Assembly (NCBI RefSeq): GCF_014202425.1
Contig: NZ_JACHGT010000003.1
Span: 310,001 to 374,000 of the forward strand
From: Phytomonospora endophytica
GTDB lineage: Bacteria > Actinomycetota > Actinomycetes > Mycobacteriales > Micromonosporaceae
Length of the DNA: 64,000 nucleotides
Direction: 5' to 3'
A program made the position numbers and the translations under genes. This document shows positions 1 to 9,107 of this stretch, piece by piece. The notes below the pieces were generated by a model, which worked only from the letters and a program-made list of their open reading frames with translations, had not been told where the DNA came from and ran no database searches. Numbering within the stretch: the stretch's first letter is position 1; every line of letters begins with the position of its first letter.

Positions 1-40
1 CGAAGCCGATACCGACAGCAGGGGCGAGGATCGTTCCGAT

Positions 41-793
41 GTGTATCCGCGCATCGGGCGGGTCGTGGTGATCATTCCGACGTACAACGAGTCGGAGAAC
101 GTCGCCCAGATCGTGGAGCGGGTGCGGGCGAGTGTGCCGGCCGCTCATGTGCTGATCGCCGACGACAACAGTCCCGATGGGACCGGTGACATCGCCGATG
201 GTCTGGCCGAGGCCGATAAGCGGGTGCATGTGCTGCACCGGGCCGGTAAGGAGGGCCTGGGCATGGCGTACCTGGCGGGTTTCGCGTGGGCCAGACAGCA
301 GCGTTTCGATGTCGTGGTCGAGATGGACGCCGATGGATCTCACGCGCCGGAGCAGTTGACGCGGCTGTTGGACGCCCTCGGTGACGCCGACGCGGTGATC
401 GGGTCGCGGTACGTGCCGGGTGGGAAGGTCGTCAACTGGCCGATGCACCGCTTGCTGCTGTCGCGGGGCGGGAGTCTGTACACGCGGATTCTGCTGGGTG
501 TGCCGGTGCGGGACAACACCGCGGGGTATCGGGCCTACCGGTTGACGGCGCTGGACGCCTTCGATCTCGACAGTGTCGCCTCGGCGGGGTATTGCTTCCA
601 GATCGATCTGACGTGGCGTGCGGTGAAGGCCGGCCTGCGGGTGGTGGAAGTGCCGATCACGTTCAGTGAGCGTGAGCGGGGGGCGTCGAAGATGGGCGGG
701 CCGATCGTGCGGGAGGCGTTGCTGCGGGTCGGGTCGTGGGGGGTTAGGCACCGGGCGCGGCAGTTGTCGGCGCTGTTCGGTCGCGGGAAATGA
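41..793 (+). CDS. ppm1: Polyprenol monophosphomannose synthase (GT2 family)
   Basis: This GT2 glycosyltransferase (250 aa) should move mannose from GDP-mannose to polyprenyl phosphate at the inner membrane face, giving the lipid donor for lipoglycans and protein mannosylation. The fold begins at once with VVIIPTYNE (residues 9-17); DDNSPDG (41-47) and the metal-binding DAD (96-98, in EMDADGSH) are present. There is no C-terminal membrane domain, so this is the soluble dolichol-phosphate-mannose synthase type. The start is GTG. The stop overlaps the fxsA start as ATGA, and the neighbourhood with rbpA matches the ppm1/rbpA linkage known in actinobacteria. The family call is secure; the exact acceptor is inferred. 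Confidence 0.9.
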   Translation: MYPRIGRVVVIIPTYNESENVAQIVERVRASVPAAHVLIADDNSPDGTGDIADGLAEADKRVHVLHRAGKEGLGMAYLAGFAWARQQRFDVVVEMDADGSHAPEQLTRLLDALGDADAVIGSRYVPGGKVVNWPMHRLLLSRGGSLYTRILLGVPVRDNTAGYRAYRLTALDAFDLDSVASAGYCFQIDLTWRAVKAGLRVVEVPITFSERERGASKMGGPIVREALLRVGSWGVRHRARQLSALFGRGK

Positions 794-1311
794 ATCCGGG
801 CCCGGCCGGGGCACCGCGGCGGCGGAGGCGGTTCCCGTTCTTCTCGCTGCTGGCGATCTGTGAGCTGGTCGCCTATATCGCGGTGGCGCGGTGGATCGGG
901 CTGGGTTGGGCGATTCTGGCGACGTTGGTGACGTCGATGCTCGGGATGTCGCTGATGCGGTATTTCGGGGCGAAGGCGATTCGTGCCTACCAGGCCGATC
1001 AGGCCGCAGGGCGGCCGCCGGGGGACCACATCGTCGACGGGACGATCTCGTTCCTGGGTGCGGTGGGTCTGCTGCTGCCGGGTTTCATCTCCGACGTGAT
1101 CGGTCTGTTGTGCGTGCTGCCGCCGACGCGGGCGTTGCTGCGGCCGGTGGCGCGGCGCCTGCTGGAGTCGCGTCTGGGTTCTGGTGGGGCGCAGAACCTG
1201 TTCGGGCCCAGGCGTGTGCGGACCGAGGCGGGGGTGCCCGATGAGGCGCCTTCGGGTGAGGTCATCGAAGGCGAAGTTATCGACGCGCGCGAGAAGGACG
1301 AAGGGCCGTGA
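790..1311 (+). CDS. fxsA: FxsA family membrane protein
   Basis: This 173-aa protein has the FxsA layout: hydrophobic helices (about residues 14-60 and 76-105) followed by a charged, disordered, acidic C-terminal tail. FxsA in E. coli is a cytoplasmic-membrane protein whose overproduction relieves phage T7 exclusion by F plasmids; its normal role is unclear. The ATG overlaps the upstream TGA by 4 nt, so translation is probably coupled to the mannosyltransferase. The reading frame ends inside a strong hairpin shared with the convergent rbpA gene. Confidence 0.85.
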   Translation: MNPGPAGAPRRRRRFPFFSLLAICELVAYIAVARWIGLGWAILATLVTSMLGMSLMRYFGAKAIRAYQADQAAGRPPGDHIVDGTISFLGAVGLLLPGFISDVIGLLCVLPPTRALLRPVARRLLESRLGSGGAQNLFGPRRVRTEAGVPDEAPSGEVIEGEVIDAREKDEGP

Positions 1312-1335
1312 ACCACCTTCGGTGATCCACGGCCC
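1303..1335. terminator. Bidirectional hairpin terminator between fxsA and rbpA
   Basis: A perfect 8-bp stem is formed by GGGCCGTG (1303-1310) and CACGGCCC (1328-1335), with an inner CCACC/GGTG pairing around a TTC loop. It lies between two convergent genes and contains the fxsA stop codon. There is no long T run, as is usual in high-GC actinobacteria, so the terminator role is inferred from position and stem strength. Confidence 0.6.
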
Positions 1336-1352
1336 CCAAGACCTGACGGTCT

Positions 1353-1694
1353 TTACGCCTTTCCGCGCCGGGCGCGGACCTCTTCGAGTCGTTCGTTGAG
1401 GATCTCTTCGAGATCATCGACGCTGCGCCGCTCCAGGAGCATGTCCCAGTGCGTGCGCGGAGGCTTCCCGGTCTTCGCCTCCGGCTCGGTGCCGTCCACG
1501 AGACGGGCGACGGTGCCGTCGAGGCGGCACTCCCACGTCGATGGCACTTCGGCGTCCACCGCGAACGGCACCTCGAAACGGTGCCCTCGCTGGCAGACGA
1601 AGTCCCTGGTCTGCCGCGGTGCCAGCTCGGTGTTGCGATCAGACTCGTAGCTGATCGCGCCCAGTCGACTTCCGCGCAGCATGCGCTCACCCAT
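1353..1694 (-). CDS. rbpA: RNA polymerase-binding protein RbpA
   Basis: RbpA binds the primary sigma factor and RNA polymerase, stabilises promoter complexes and affects rifampicin tolerance. The 113-aa product starts MGERMLRGSRLGAISYE, the conserved start of the family, so the ATG at 1694 was chosen over a longer in-frame reading. The core THWDMLLERRS and the acidic sigma-interacting C-terminal helix are present. Of the four Streptomyces zinc ligands, C34, H38 and C56 are kept but position 59 is Asp, so zinc binding may be weak or lost. The upstream promoter looks sigma-R dependent, as known for Streptomyces coelicolor rbpA. Confidence 0.95.
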   Translation of the reverse strand: MGERMLRGSRLGAISYESDRNTELAPRQTRDFVCQRGHRFEVPFAVDAEVPSTWECRLDGTVARLVDGTEPEAKTGKPPRTHWDMLLERRSVDDLEEILNERLEEVRARRGKA

Positions 1695-1751
1695 AAACCT
1701 GGCTTCCCCTCTGAACCCTTGACAGCCACATCTGCGACATCTGTCCGGTGT

Positions 1752-1778
1752 AACGACGCAGCCAGCTGAATGTTTCCC
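1752..1778 (-). promoter_or_regulatory. Sigma-R-type promoter of rbpA
   Basis: Read on the minus strand, GGGAAA (1778-1773) is followed after exactly 18 nt by GTT (1754-1752). This matches the disulfide-stress sigma-R consensus GGAAT-N18-GTT except for one base. It lies about 58 nt upstream of the rbpA start. S. coelicolor rbpA is a known sigma-R target, which supports the match. Confidence 0.6.
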
Positions 1779-2012
1779 TATTCGGGACCCGAACGTCCAC
1801 CGAGGAAAGGATGGCATCCCCTCCACCGTTGAGACCCTTTAGCCGAAACCATTGTGACGCTGTTTCGGTCACGGTTCACCCTCAGGGTGTTTCGCCTGGT
1901 CAAAGCAGGTCGCCGTGGACTGGGGCGGAAAGGGTCGTGACCTGCGGCGGGAGCCGGACACACCGAACGGGCAGGTGTCGGGAAGGTGACGAGACACACC
2001 CCCGGTGACATC

Positions 2013-3053
2013 ATGTGGGACATGCCGACCAAGACAGGTTCCTACATCGCCGGTGACGGCGAGTTCACTCGCGACCAGCGCTACATCGCCACCCGTGTCA
2101 CCGCCGACGGGCGTGACGGGTTTCCGGTGGAGCCCGGGCGTTACCGGCTGGTGGTGAGCAGGGCGTGCCCATGGGCGAACCGGGCGATCATCGTCCGGCG
2201 CCTGCTGGGGCTCGAAGACGTCTTGTCGATGGGGGTGGCGGGCCCGACGCACGACGCACGGTCGTGGACCTTCGATCTCGATCCGGGCGGGCGTGACCCG
2301 GTGCTGGGCATGGAACGGCTCCAGGAGGCCTACTTCCGGCGGTTCCCGGGCTATGAGCGGGGCATCACGGTCCCGGCGATCGTGGAGGAGTCGACGGGGC
2401 GGGTGGTGACCAACGACTACGCGCAGATGACGATCGACCTGTCGCTGGAGTGGACGGCGTTTCACCGCCAGGGTGCGCCGGTGTTGTATCCGCCGGACGC
2501 GCGGGCCGAGATCGACGAGGTCAACGCCGTTGTGTTCGCCGATGTCAACAACGGGGTGTACCGGTGTGGGTTCGCCGGTTCGCAGGCGGCCTACGAGGAC
2601 GCCTACGGGCGCTTGTTCGCCCGGCTGGACTGGTTGTCGGCGCGTCTGGAAGGGCGCCGGTACCTGGTCGGGGACACCATCACCGAAGCCGACGTGCGGT
2701 TGTTCACGACGCTGGCGCGCTTCGACGCGGTGTATCACGGGCACTTCAAATGCAACCGGGAGAAACTCTCGGAGATGCCGGTGCTGTGGGCCTATGCCCG
2801 TGACCTGTTCCAGACTCCGGGGTTCGGTGACACCACCGACTTCGACCACATCAAACGGCACTACTACGAAGTCCATCGCGACATCAACCCCACCGGCATC
2901 GTCCCGGCCGGCCCGGACCTGGCGGGGTGGCTGACCCCGCACGGGCGTGAGGCACTTGGTGGCAGGCCTTTCGGGGACGGGACACCACCGGGACCGCCGA
3001 GTGCCGCCGAGACCGTCCCGGCGGGGCACACACCATTGGGAGACGCCCGATAG
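2013..3053 (+). CDS. Glutathionyl-hydroquinone reductase-like GST family protein
   Basis: The protein (about 346 aa) belongs to the Xi-class GST/ECM4-YqjG family, which reductively removes a thiol from thiol-hydroquinone conjugates. The catalytic Cys is in SRACPWANR (about residue 52). The family-typical NDYAQMTIDL, NNGVYRCGFAG, YLVGDTITEADVRLFTTL and YHGHFKCN motifs follow. Actinobacteria normally make mycothiol rather than glutathione, so the physiological thiol is probably mycothiol (inference). GTG at 1986 and ATG at 2013 or 2022 are all in frame; 2013 is a compromise because no clear ribosome-binding site decides. Confidence 0.85.
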   Translation: MWDMPTKTGSYIAGDGEFTRDQRYIATRVTADGRDGFPVEPGRYRLVVSRACPWANRAIIVRRLLGLEDVLSMGVAGPTHDARSWTFDLDPGGRDPVLGMERLQEAYFRRFPGYERGITVPAIVEESTGRVVTNDYAQMTIDLSLEWTAFHRQGAPVLYPPDARAEIDEVNAVVFADVNNGVYRCGFAGSQAAYEDAYGRLFARLDWLSARLEGRRYLVGDTITEADVRLFTTLARFDAVYHGHFKCNREKLSEMPVLWAYARDLFQTPGFGDTTDFDHIKRHYYEVHRDINPTGIVPAGPDLAGWLTPHGREALGGRPFGDGTPPGPPSAAETVPAGHTPLGDAR

Positions 3054-3141
3054 CGAAGTCCCATCAGCCCCAATCCGGTCAAGTCGCCGCTAAGCCGCCC
3101 GCAACGGTCGTAACATCACCAGACTGAGGGTGGGAGGCGGC

Positions 3142-4629
3142 ATGGCCACAGTCGGGACGCCCGCGCCGGCGGACCCCGGTTCCGATCGCGGATTCTTCGG
3201 GCATCCGCGAGCGCTGGCGACGTTGTTCGCCACGGAACTGTGGGAGCGGTTCAGTTACTACGGGATGCGCGCCATCCTCGTGTTGTATCTGGTGGCGTCG
3301 CCGGCCAATGGTGGCTGGGGCTGGAGCGATGGTGACGCCACGGCCTTGTACGGGGTCTATACGGGCATGGCGTATCTGACGCCGTTGGCCGGTGGGTGGG
3401 TCGCCGATCGTGTCCTTGGGCCGCGCCGGTCGGTCTTGTGGGGCGGGGTGGTGATCGCTTGTGGGCATTACTGTCTGGCGATCCCGGCGAAACCGACGTT
3501 CTTCCTCGGGCTGGTCTTGATCGTGCTGGGGACGGGGCTGCTCAAGCCGAACATCTCGGCGATGGTCGGTGACCTCTACGGTCAAGACGATCCGCGGCGT
3601 GACGCCGGGTTCTCGCTGTTCTACATGGGCATCAACCTCGGTGCGTTCATCGCGCCGTTGGTGACCGGGTTTTTGAGCCAGAAGCAGGACTGGCATCTGG
3701 CGTTTGGTGCCGCGGGGGTCGGTATGACCATCGCGGTGGTCTGGTATGTCGCCGGGCGCGGTGCCCTCGGTGAGCTCGGCCGTCACGCGGTGAAGCCGTT
3801 GGCGTCTCATGAGACGCGCAGGGTGCTGCGGGCGGTGGGGTTGGCGGTGGTGGGTGTCGCCGTGGTGGTAGGTGTGCTGGCGTTGCTGGGGTGGCTGACG
3901 GTCAACGTCGTCTTGGGGATCCTCACTTTCGTGCCGATCGCGATCGCGGTGGCCTATTTCGCGCGCATGTTCGCCGATCCGGGTGTCACCGATGTGGAGC
4001 GGTCGCGGTTGAAGGCCTATATCTGGCTGTTCGTGTTCGCCGCGTGCTTTTGGCTCATCTATGACCAGGCCGGTTCGGTGCTGAACCTGTTCGCGGAGAA
4101 CAGCACCGATCTTGATGTGCCGGTCTTGGGTGAGATCGCCGCCTCGACGCTGCAGGCGGTCAACCCGATCTTCATCATCATCGGGTCGCCCATCGCCGGT
4201 GTCGTCTGGCTCAGACTCGGGCACCGGTTGGCCACGCCGACGAAGTTCGCGCTCGGCCTGATCTTCAACGGCCTGTCCTACATCGTGATGATGTTCGCCG
4301 CGCTCGCTGCCGTCGGTGGTGAGAAGGTCTCACCACTGTGGCTGGTGGCCGCCTATGCCGTGCAGGTCACCGGTGAGTTGTGTCTGAGTCCGGTGGGATT
4401 GTCGACGACCACGAAACTCGCGCCCGCGGGTTACACCGCGCAGATGCTGGGGCTGTGGTTCCTGGCCACCGCCGTCGGTGATGCCATTGGCGGCCAGGTG
4501 GGGCGCCTGGCCGACGTCATCGAACAATGGCAGTACTTCGCGATCCTCGGCGGTGCGTCGGTGCTGCTTGGTGCGGCCGCGATCGCGATGGTCAAGAACC
4601 TTCGCCGGCTCATGGCCGGCATCCACTAG
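3142..4629 (+). CDS. POT family proton-dependent peptide transporter
   Basis: This integral membrane protein (about 495 aa, 12-14 helices) imports di- and tripeptides with protons. ELWERFSYYGMRAIL near the N-terminus carries the ExxER proton-coupling motif of POT/PTR2 carriers, and FYMGINLGAFIAP is the PTR2 signature. ATG at 3142 was chosen because GGGAGG ends 4 nt before it; GTG at 3130 is in frame but has no such site. The stop at 4627-4629 directly abuts the convergent thymidine kinase stop with no intergenic base. Confidence 0.92.
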   Translation: MATVGTPAPADPGSDRGFFGHPRALATLFATELWERFSYYGMRAILVLYLVASPANGGWGWSDGDATALYGVYTGMAYLTPLAGGWVADRVLGPRRSVLWGGVVIACGHYCLAIPAKPTFFLGLVLIVLGTGLLKPNISAMVGDLYGQDDPRRDAGFSLFYMGINLGAFIAPLVTGFLSQKQDWHLAFGAAGVGMTIAVVWYVAGRGALGELGRHAVKPLASHETRRVLRAVGLAVVGVAVVVGVLALLGWLTVNVVLGILTFVPIAIAVAYFARMFADPGVTDVERSRLKAYIWLFVFAACFWLIYDQAGSVLNLFAENSTDLDVPVLGEIAASTLQAVNPIFIIIGSPIAGVVWLRLGHRLATPTKFALGLIFNGLSYIVMMFAALAAVGGEKVSPLWLVAAYAVQVTGELCLSPVGLSTTTKLAPAGYTAQMLGLWFLATAVGDAIGGQVGRLADVIEQWQYFAILGGASVLLGAAAIAMVKNLRRLMAGIH

Positions 4630-5235
4630 TCAGCTCGCCTCGGTGAAGGCCTCGACGGCGGCGAGTTCGCCGGCGCGGTAGTGCTTGCGGCACAGCACCT
4701 GGTAGTGGACGGTGGCGTCGTCGGTGTCTCCTATGACGACCTGCTGTCCGGCTCGGGCGACGTGGCCGTCGATGACGCGGGCGTTGAGCTGTCCTTCGGA
4801 TCCGCACCAGCACAACACTTCGACCTGGAGGCGGAGGGCCTCGTCGGCGAGTTCGAGGAGGCGTTGGGTGGCGGGGAACAGGACGCTGCGGAAGTCGGTG
4901 GCCAGGCCGAAGGCGTAGACGTCGATGCCGTCGCAGTCGACGAGGTCGGCCATTTGCTCGATGTGGCCGACGGGGTAGAACTGGACTTCGTCGCAGATGA
5001 CGTAGTCGGCGTTGTGGGTGTTGGCCAGGGCGCGGACGTCGTGGTCGTCGGTGAGTTCGGTGGCGTTTTTGGCCAGGCCGATGCGTGTGGTGATGCGCGG
5101 GGAGCCGGAGCGGTCGTGGCGGGTGAGGAGGAGTCCCTTTCTGCCTGAGCGGGTGTGGTTGTGGTGGATCTGCAGGGCGAGGGTTGATTTCCCGCAGTCC
5201 ATGGGTCCATAGAAGAACTTCAGTCGCGCCGTCAC
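4630..5235 (-). CDS. tdk: Thymidine kinase (type II)
   Basis: The enzyme phosphorylates thymidine with ATP in the pyrimidine salvage pathway. Walker A is GPMDCGKS (residues 10-17), CDEVQFY is the Walker B/catalytic Glu segment, and the C-terminal zinc site is built from LCWCGSEG and LCRKHY. Length (201 aa) fits type II kinases. The GTG at 5235 gives VTARLKFFYGPMD, the expected distance to Walker A. It is the last gene of a minus-strand group with the UMF1-like MFS protein and the phosphodiesterase. Confidence 0.93.
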   Translation of the reverse strand: MTARLKFFYGPMDCGKSTLALQIHHNHTRSGRKGLLLTRHDRSGSPRITTRIGLAKNATELTDDHDVRALANTHNADYVICDEVQFYPVGHIEQMADLVDCDGIDVYAFGLATDFRSVLFPATQRLLELADEALRLQVEVLCWCGSEGQLNARVIDGHVARAGQQVVIGDTDDATVHYQVLCRKHYRAGELAAVEAFTEAS

Positions 5236-5264
5236 GGGCGATGAGCTTATGGGGCGCGTTGTGG

Positions 5265-6632
5265 TCAGAGCTTCTCGGGTGGGGTGTTGCCGGCGGCGCG
5301 GATGGCGTCGGCCATGGGGACGCGGATGAGGAGGATGAATCCGATGATGAAGAAGATGACGAGGGAGATGATGGCCAGGCGGTTGCTGCCGGTGATCTCG
5401 TTGGTGACGGCGAAGACGATGGGGCCGAGCCAGCTGGTGCCTTTGTCGCTGATCTCGTAGAGGCCGAAGTATTCGCCTTCGCGGCCTTTGGGGATGAGTT
5501 GGCTGAACAGGGAGCGGGAGAGTGCTTGTGAGCCGCCGAGGATGAATCCGATGCCGGCGCCGACGGCGAGGAAGAGGGGTGCGTTGCCGCTGGGGAGGTT
5601 GAACGCGGCGATGAGGACGAGCACCCAGCCGACCAGGCTGCCCAGGACGGTTTTCCAGGCGCCGTAGCGGCGGGCGAGGCGTCCGAGGGCGAGGGCTCCG
5701 CCGAAGGCGACGAACTGGACGACGAGGATGGTGGGCATGAGGACGTCGTTTTCGAAGCCGAGTTCTTCTTGTCCGTAGGTGCCGGCCATGGCGATGACGG
5801 TTTGGATGCCGTCGTTGAAGATGAGGAACGCGATCAGGAACGCCAGGGTTTTGGGGTAGGCGCGCAGGCTTTTGAGTGTTCGGAAGAACTGTTTGAACCC
5901 GTCGGTGAGGACCGAGCCTTGTGCTTCGCCGGCGGCCGCGGGGCGGTTTTGGAGGCGGGCGATGGTGATGGTGGTGAAACCGGCCCACCACAGGCCCGCT
6001 GACACGATCGAGTAGCGCGCGGTCTCGGCGAGCATGTCGTCGCCGCCGAGGAGGACGGCGATGACGTTGAGGAGGAGCAGGGTGCCGCCGCCGAGGTAGC
6101 CGAAGGCCCAGCCGCGGCTGGAGACGGCGTCGCGTTCTTCTTCGGTGGAGATTTGTGGGAGGAAGGAGTTGTAGACGACCACGCTGGCGCCGAAGGAGAC
6201 GTTGGCGATGATGAACAGCACGGCGCCGAGTTCCCAGCGGTCGCCGGTGAGGAACACCAGTGCGCAGGTCGCTGCGGCGCCGGTGTAGGCGAACGCGGCG
6301 AGTAGTTGTTTTTTGCGGCTGGTGCGGTCGGCGATGGCTCCGGCCACGGGTAGTACGAGGACTTGCAGGATGACCGATAGGGCGGTGGTGAACGCCCATA
6401 GTGAGTCGGCGCGGAAGGTCAGGCCGAACAACGCGATCTGGCCGACGGTGTCGGTGCCGGTCACGTCGTCGGCGGCTTTGGCGATGTTGGTGAGGTAGGG
6501 GCCGAGGAACGCGGTGACGACGGTGGTGGAGAACGCCGAGTTGGCCCAGTCGTAGATGTACCAGCCGGTGCGTTCGCGGCGGGAGGAGTGACCGTAGGCG
6601 GGGGCCGGGGACGTCTCGGTGGGGCCTGTCAT
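5265..6632 (-). CDS. UMF1/Atg22-like MFS transporter
   Basis: A 455-aa MFS permease with about 12 membrane segments. WYIYDWANSAFSTTV at residues 24-38 is the signature of the UMF1/Atg22 branch, whose fungal members export amino acids from vacuoles; bacterial substrates are not established. YNSFLPQIS and the GLYEISDKGTSWLGP segment in the second half are also family typical. It starts 7 nt after the stop of the upstream phosphodiesterase gene, so the two are probably co-transcribed. Confidence 0.85.
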   Translation of the reverse strand: MTGPTETSPAPAYGHSSRRERTGWYIYDWANSAFSTTVVTAFLGPYLTNIAKAADDVTGTDTVGQIALFGLTFRADSLWAFTTALSVILQVLVLPVAGAIADRTSRKKQLLAAFAYTGAAATCALVFLTGDRWELGAVLFIIANVSFGASVVVYNSFLPQISTEEERDAVSSRGWAFGYLGGGTLLLLNVIAVLLGGDDMLAETARYSIVSAGLWWAGFTTITIARLQNRPAAAGEAQGSVLTDGFKQFFRTLKSLRAYPKTLAFLIAFLIFNDGIQTVIAMAGTYGQEELGFENDVLMPTILVVQFVAFGGALALGRLARRYGAWKTVLGSLVGWVLVLIAAFNLPSGNAPLFLAVGAGIGFILGGSQALSRSLFSQLIPKGREGEYFGLYEISDKGTSWLGPIVFAVTNEITGSNRLAIISLVIFFIIGFILLIRVPMADAIRAAGNTPPEKL

Positions 6633-6639
6633 CGCGGGC

Positions 6640-7449
6640 TTACCGTCCAGGGGTGGGCTCGGGCCAGTGGCCGCGGGCGGCGTAGACGTCTCGAAGGACT
6701 TCGAGGCGGTCGGTCATGATGCCGTCAACGCCGAGGTCGAGGAGTGCGTTGATGGTGGCGGTATCGTCCACTGTCCACACGTGTACGTCAAGCCCGAGGC
6801 GGTGGGCGTATGCGACGAATCTTTTGTCGACGACGCGCAGGGGTCCGTATCGGATGGGGACTTGGAGGGCGACGGCGCCGCGGGTGTATCCGAGGCGGGC
6901 GCGGGGCCATAGGCGGCCGGTGTAGGTGGCGGCTTTGAAGGTGGCGACTTCGCGGGGGCCCATGGAGGTGGCCAGGCGTGGTCCGGCGAGGCGGCGGACG
7001 CGGGCGAGGCGTGCGTCGGAGAAGGACCCGATGAGGACTCGGTCGAAGGCGTCGGCGGTGCGCAGGGTCGCCAGGGTCGCGTGGACGGCTTGGTCGCTTT
7101 TGATGTCGATGTTGAAGCGGATGTCGGGGAAGTCGGTCAGGACGTCGTCGAGGCGGGGGATGAGGGCCTCGCCGTTGACGCGGATGGCGGCCAGGTCGGT
7201 CCAGGGCACGTCGCTGATCTCGCGGTCGTCGCCGGACAGGCGGTGCAGGGTGTTGTCGTGGAAGAGGACGGGGACGCCGTCGGCGGAGACGTGTACGTCG
7301 GTTTCGATGTAGCGGTAGCCGGCCTCGACGGCGCGGGCCAGGGCGGTGCTGGAGTTCTCGTCGCCGTGTGCGGCTCCACCGCGGTGGGCGAAGGCGATCG
7401 GGCGGGGTGTGTCGAGGTAGGCGTAGTTGCTGCGCCTGTGGGCGGACAT
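6640..7449 (-). CDS. Glycerophosphodiester phosphodiesterase
   Basis: A 269-aa GDPD-family TIM barrel that should hydrolyse glycerophosphodiesters to glycerol-3-phosphate and an alcohol. The catalytic motif FAHRGG (about residues 20-25), ETDVHVSADGVPVLFHD and the late VHVWTVDD/GVDGIMTDRLE strands are all present. There is no signal peptide, so it is probably cytoplasmic. It is the first gene of the minus-strand group that continues with the MFS transporter and thymidine kinase. Confidence 0.92.
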   Translation of the reverse strand: MSAHRRSNYAYLDTPRPIAFAHRGGAAHGDENSSTALARAVEAGYRYIETDVHVSADGVPVLFHDNTLHRLSGDDREISDVPWTDLAAIRVNGEALIPRLDDVLTDFPDIRFNIDIKSDQAVHATLATLRTADAFDRVLIGSFSDARLARVRRLAGPRLATSMGPREVATFKAATYTGRLWPRARLGYTRGAVALQVPIRYGPLRVVDKRFVAYAHRLGLDVHVWTVDDTATINALLDLGVDGIMTDRLEVLRDVYAARGHWPEPTPGR

Positions 7450-7596
7450 GCCTTTGAGTATCCAGGTCGGGGCAAGTCGTGAAAGGCCATGTCAGGGTGC
7501 TGGTCGCCGGGTGTGTCAGGTCCGACCGCATGGCCGACCCGTCGGGGTGATGACGGCAGGCAGTATGGTGTGCGGTCGGGGAAGGAGAAATCTCGC

Positions 7597-9018
7597 ATGC
7601 GCGTGCTCGGCATTGACTTCGGTACCTCCAATACGGTGGCCATCCTGCGGATGCCCGACGGGCGGACGCGCCCGTTGCTGTTCGACGGGTCGCCGCTGCA
7701 GCCGTCGGCGGTGTATCTCGCGCCCGATGGGCGGATGCTCGTCGGTCGTGACGCCGAGCGCAACGCGCGCGTCGATCCTTCCCGTTTCGAGCCCAACCCG
7801 AAACGGCGTATCGACGACGGTTCGGTGTTTCTCGGTGACCAGGAGATTCCGGTTCCGCGGCTCATGGCCTATGTGCTTGAGCAGATCCTCACCGAGGCGC
7901 GGCGCCAGATCGGTGGGCAGCCTGAGCACGTGCGTATGACGCACCCCGCGCGGTGGGGCGAGCGGCGTCGTTCGCTGTTGGTCGAGGCCGCGCATATCGC
8001 GGGCCTGCCGAAGCCGCAGTTGATTCCCGAGCCGGTGGGTGCGGCGTCGTATTTCGCGACGGTGCTGGGTACGTCGGTGCCGGTGGGGCGGTCGCTGGCG
8101 ATCTATGACCTGGGTGGCGGGACTTTCGACGCGACGGTGGTGCGTCGTACGCAGACGGGGTTCGAGGTGTTGAGCGAGGAGGGCCTCAATGATGTCGGGG
8201 GCCTCGACTTCGATCACTCGATCGTGGAGCATTTGGGGCAGACCTACGGGCAGAGCAGTGCCGGTACGTGGCAGAAGCTGATCAACCCGGTCGATGACAA
8301 GGACCGGCGTTACCGGCGGATGTTGTACGAGGACGTGCGTGGTGCGAAGGAGATGCTGTCGCGTACGGCGAGTGCCGATATTCATCTGCCGGCGTTGGAC
8401 GTCGACGCGCATTTGACGCGTGAGGAGTTCGAGGCGCTGGCGCGTCCGCATTTGGAGCGGACGGTGGCGTGCATGGGTCGTGCGATCGGTGCGGCGCGGT
8501 TGACGCCGAAGGATCTGGTCGGGATCTTCCTGGTGGGCGGGTCGAGTCGTATTCCTTTGGCGGCGCATTTGCTGCACAAGGAGATGGGTGTGGCGCCGCG
8601 GACGATCGAGCAGCCGGAGACCGTGGTGGTCGAGGGTGTGCTGGCCGTTGGTGGTGGGCCTGGTGGTGCGCCGTCGCGTCCGGTGGGTCCGCCGGTGTCG
8701 GGTCCGGCGCGTCCGGCGGTGATCCCGAATCGTCCGGTGTCGACGCCGCCGCAGGTGCAGCAGCCGCGTCCGCCGGTGATGCAGCAGGCGCCGATTCAGC
8801 CGGTTCCGCCGCGTCCGCAGCCGGTGATGCGTCCGGCGCCGCAGCCGCCTCGGGTGGTGCAGCAGCCGATCGTGCAGCAGCGTCCGGCGCAGCCGCCGGC
8901 GCCGAAGAAGGCGTGGCATCAAGAGCCTGCGGTGGTGGCCACGATCGTGGTGGCGGCGATTTTGGTGCTCGGGTTCATCGGGTTGCTGATCGTGGCGCTG
9001 AACAACGGAAGCCAGTAG
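7597..9018 (+). CDS. Hsp70-like ATPase with proline/glutamine-rich linker and C-terminal membrane anchor
   Basis: The first ~345 residues are an actin/Hsp70-type nucleotide-binding domain: GIDFGTSNTVA (phosphate 1), IYDLGGGTFDATVV (phosphate 2) and GIFLVGGSSRIP (adenosine). The substrate-binding domain of true DnaK is missing. It is replaced by about 100 residues rich in Pro, Gln, Val and Arg, then one hydrophobic helix (about residues 446-468) and a short tail. The ATPase would therefore sit in the cytoplasm tethered to the membrane. GAAGGAG precedes the ATG at 7597. Client proteins and function are unknown; such proteins recur in actinobacteria. Confidence 0.85.
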   Translation: MRVLGIDFGTSNTVAILRMPDGRTRPLLFDGSPLQPSAVYLAPDGRMLVGRDAERNARVDPSRFEPNPKRRIDDGSVFLGDQEIPVPRLMAYVLEQILTEARRQIGGQPEHVRMTHPARWGERRRSLLVEAAHIAGLPKPQLIPEPVGAASYFATVLGTSVPVGRSLAIYDLGGGTFDATVVRRTQTGFEVLSEEGLNDVGGLDFDHSIVEHLGQTYGQSSAGTWQKLINPVDDKDRRYRRMLYEDVRGAKEMLSRTASADIHLPALDVDAHLTREEFEALARPHLERTVACMGRAIGAARLTPKDLVGIFLVGGSSRIPLAAHLLHKEMGVAPRTIEQPETVVVEGVLAVGGGPGGAPSRPVGPPVSGPARPAVIPNRPVSTPPQVQQPRPPVMQQAPIQPVPPRPQPVMRPAPQPPRVVQQPIVQQRPAQPPAPKKAWHQEPAVVATIVVAAILVLGFIGLLIVALNNGSQ

Positions 9019-9032
9019 GGGCGTATTCGTTC

Positions 9033-9107
9033 ATGGGAATGTTCTCGGCGGTGACAGATTCGCGGCGGGCCCTGGCCATGCCGCATGCTCGTCCTCGCGG
9101 CGCCTGA
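9033..9107 (+). CDS. Candidate erm leader peptide (24 aa)
   Basis: A short reading frame begins MGMFSAVTDSRR and ends with HARPRGA, 210 nt before the Erm start. The Arg-Pro-Arg near the end fits the +X+ pattern (R/K-x-R/K) at which macrolide-bound ribosomes are known to stall, and its stop codon lies inside an inverted repeat (9105-9122). AGGGG lies about 11 nt before the ATG. Its role as an antibiotic-sensing leader is inferred from position and these features. Confidence 0.4.
   Translation: MGMFSAVTDSRRALAMPHARPRGA

Noticed and set aside
4630..6399. 589-codon minus-strand reading frame ending as thymidine kinase
   Set aside because: The first ~388 residues are an Arg/Pro-rich shadow of the MFS gene. 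Only the part from GTG 5235 is thymidine kinase.
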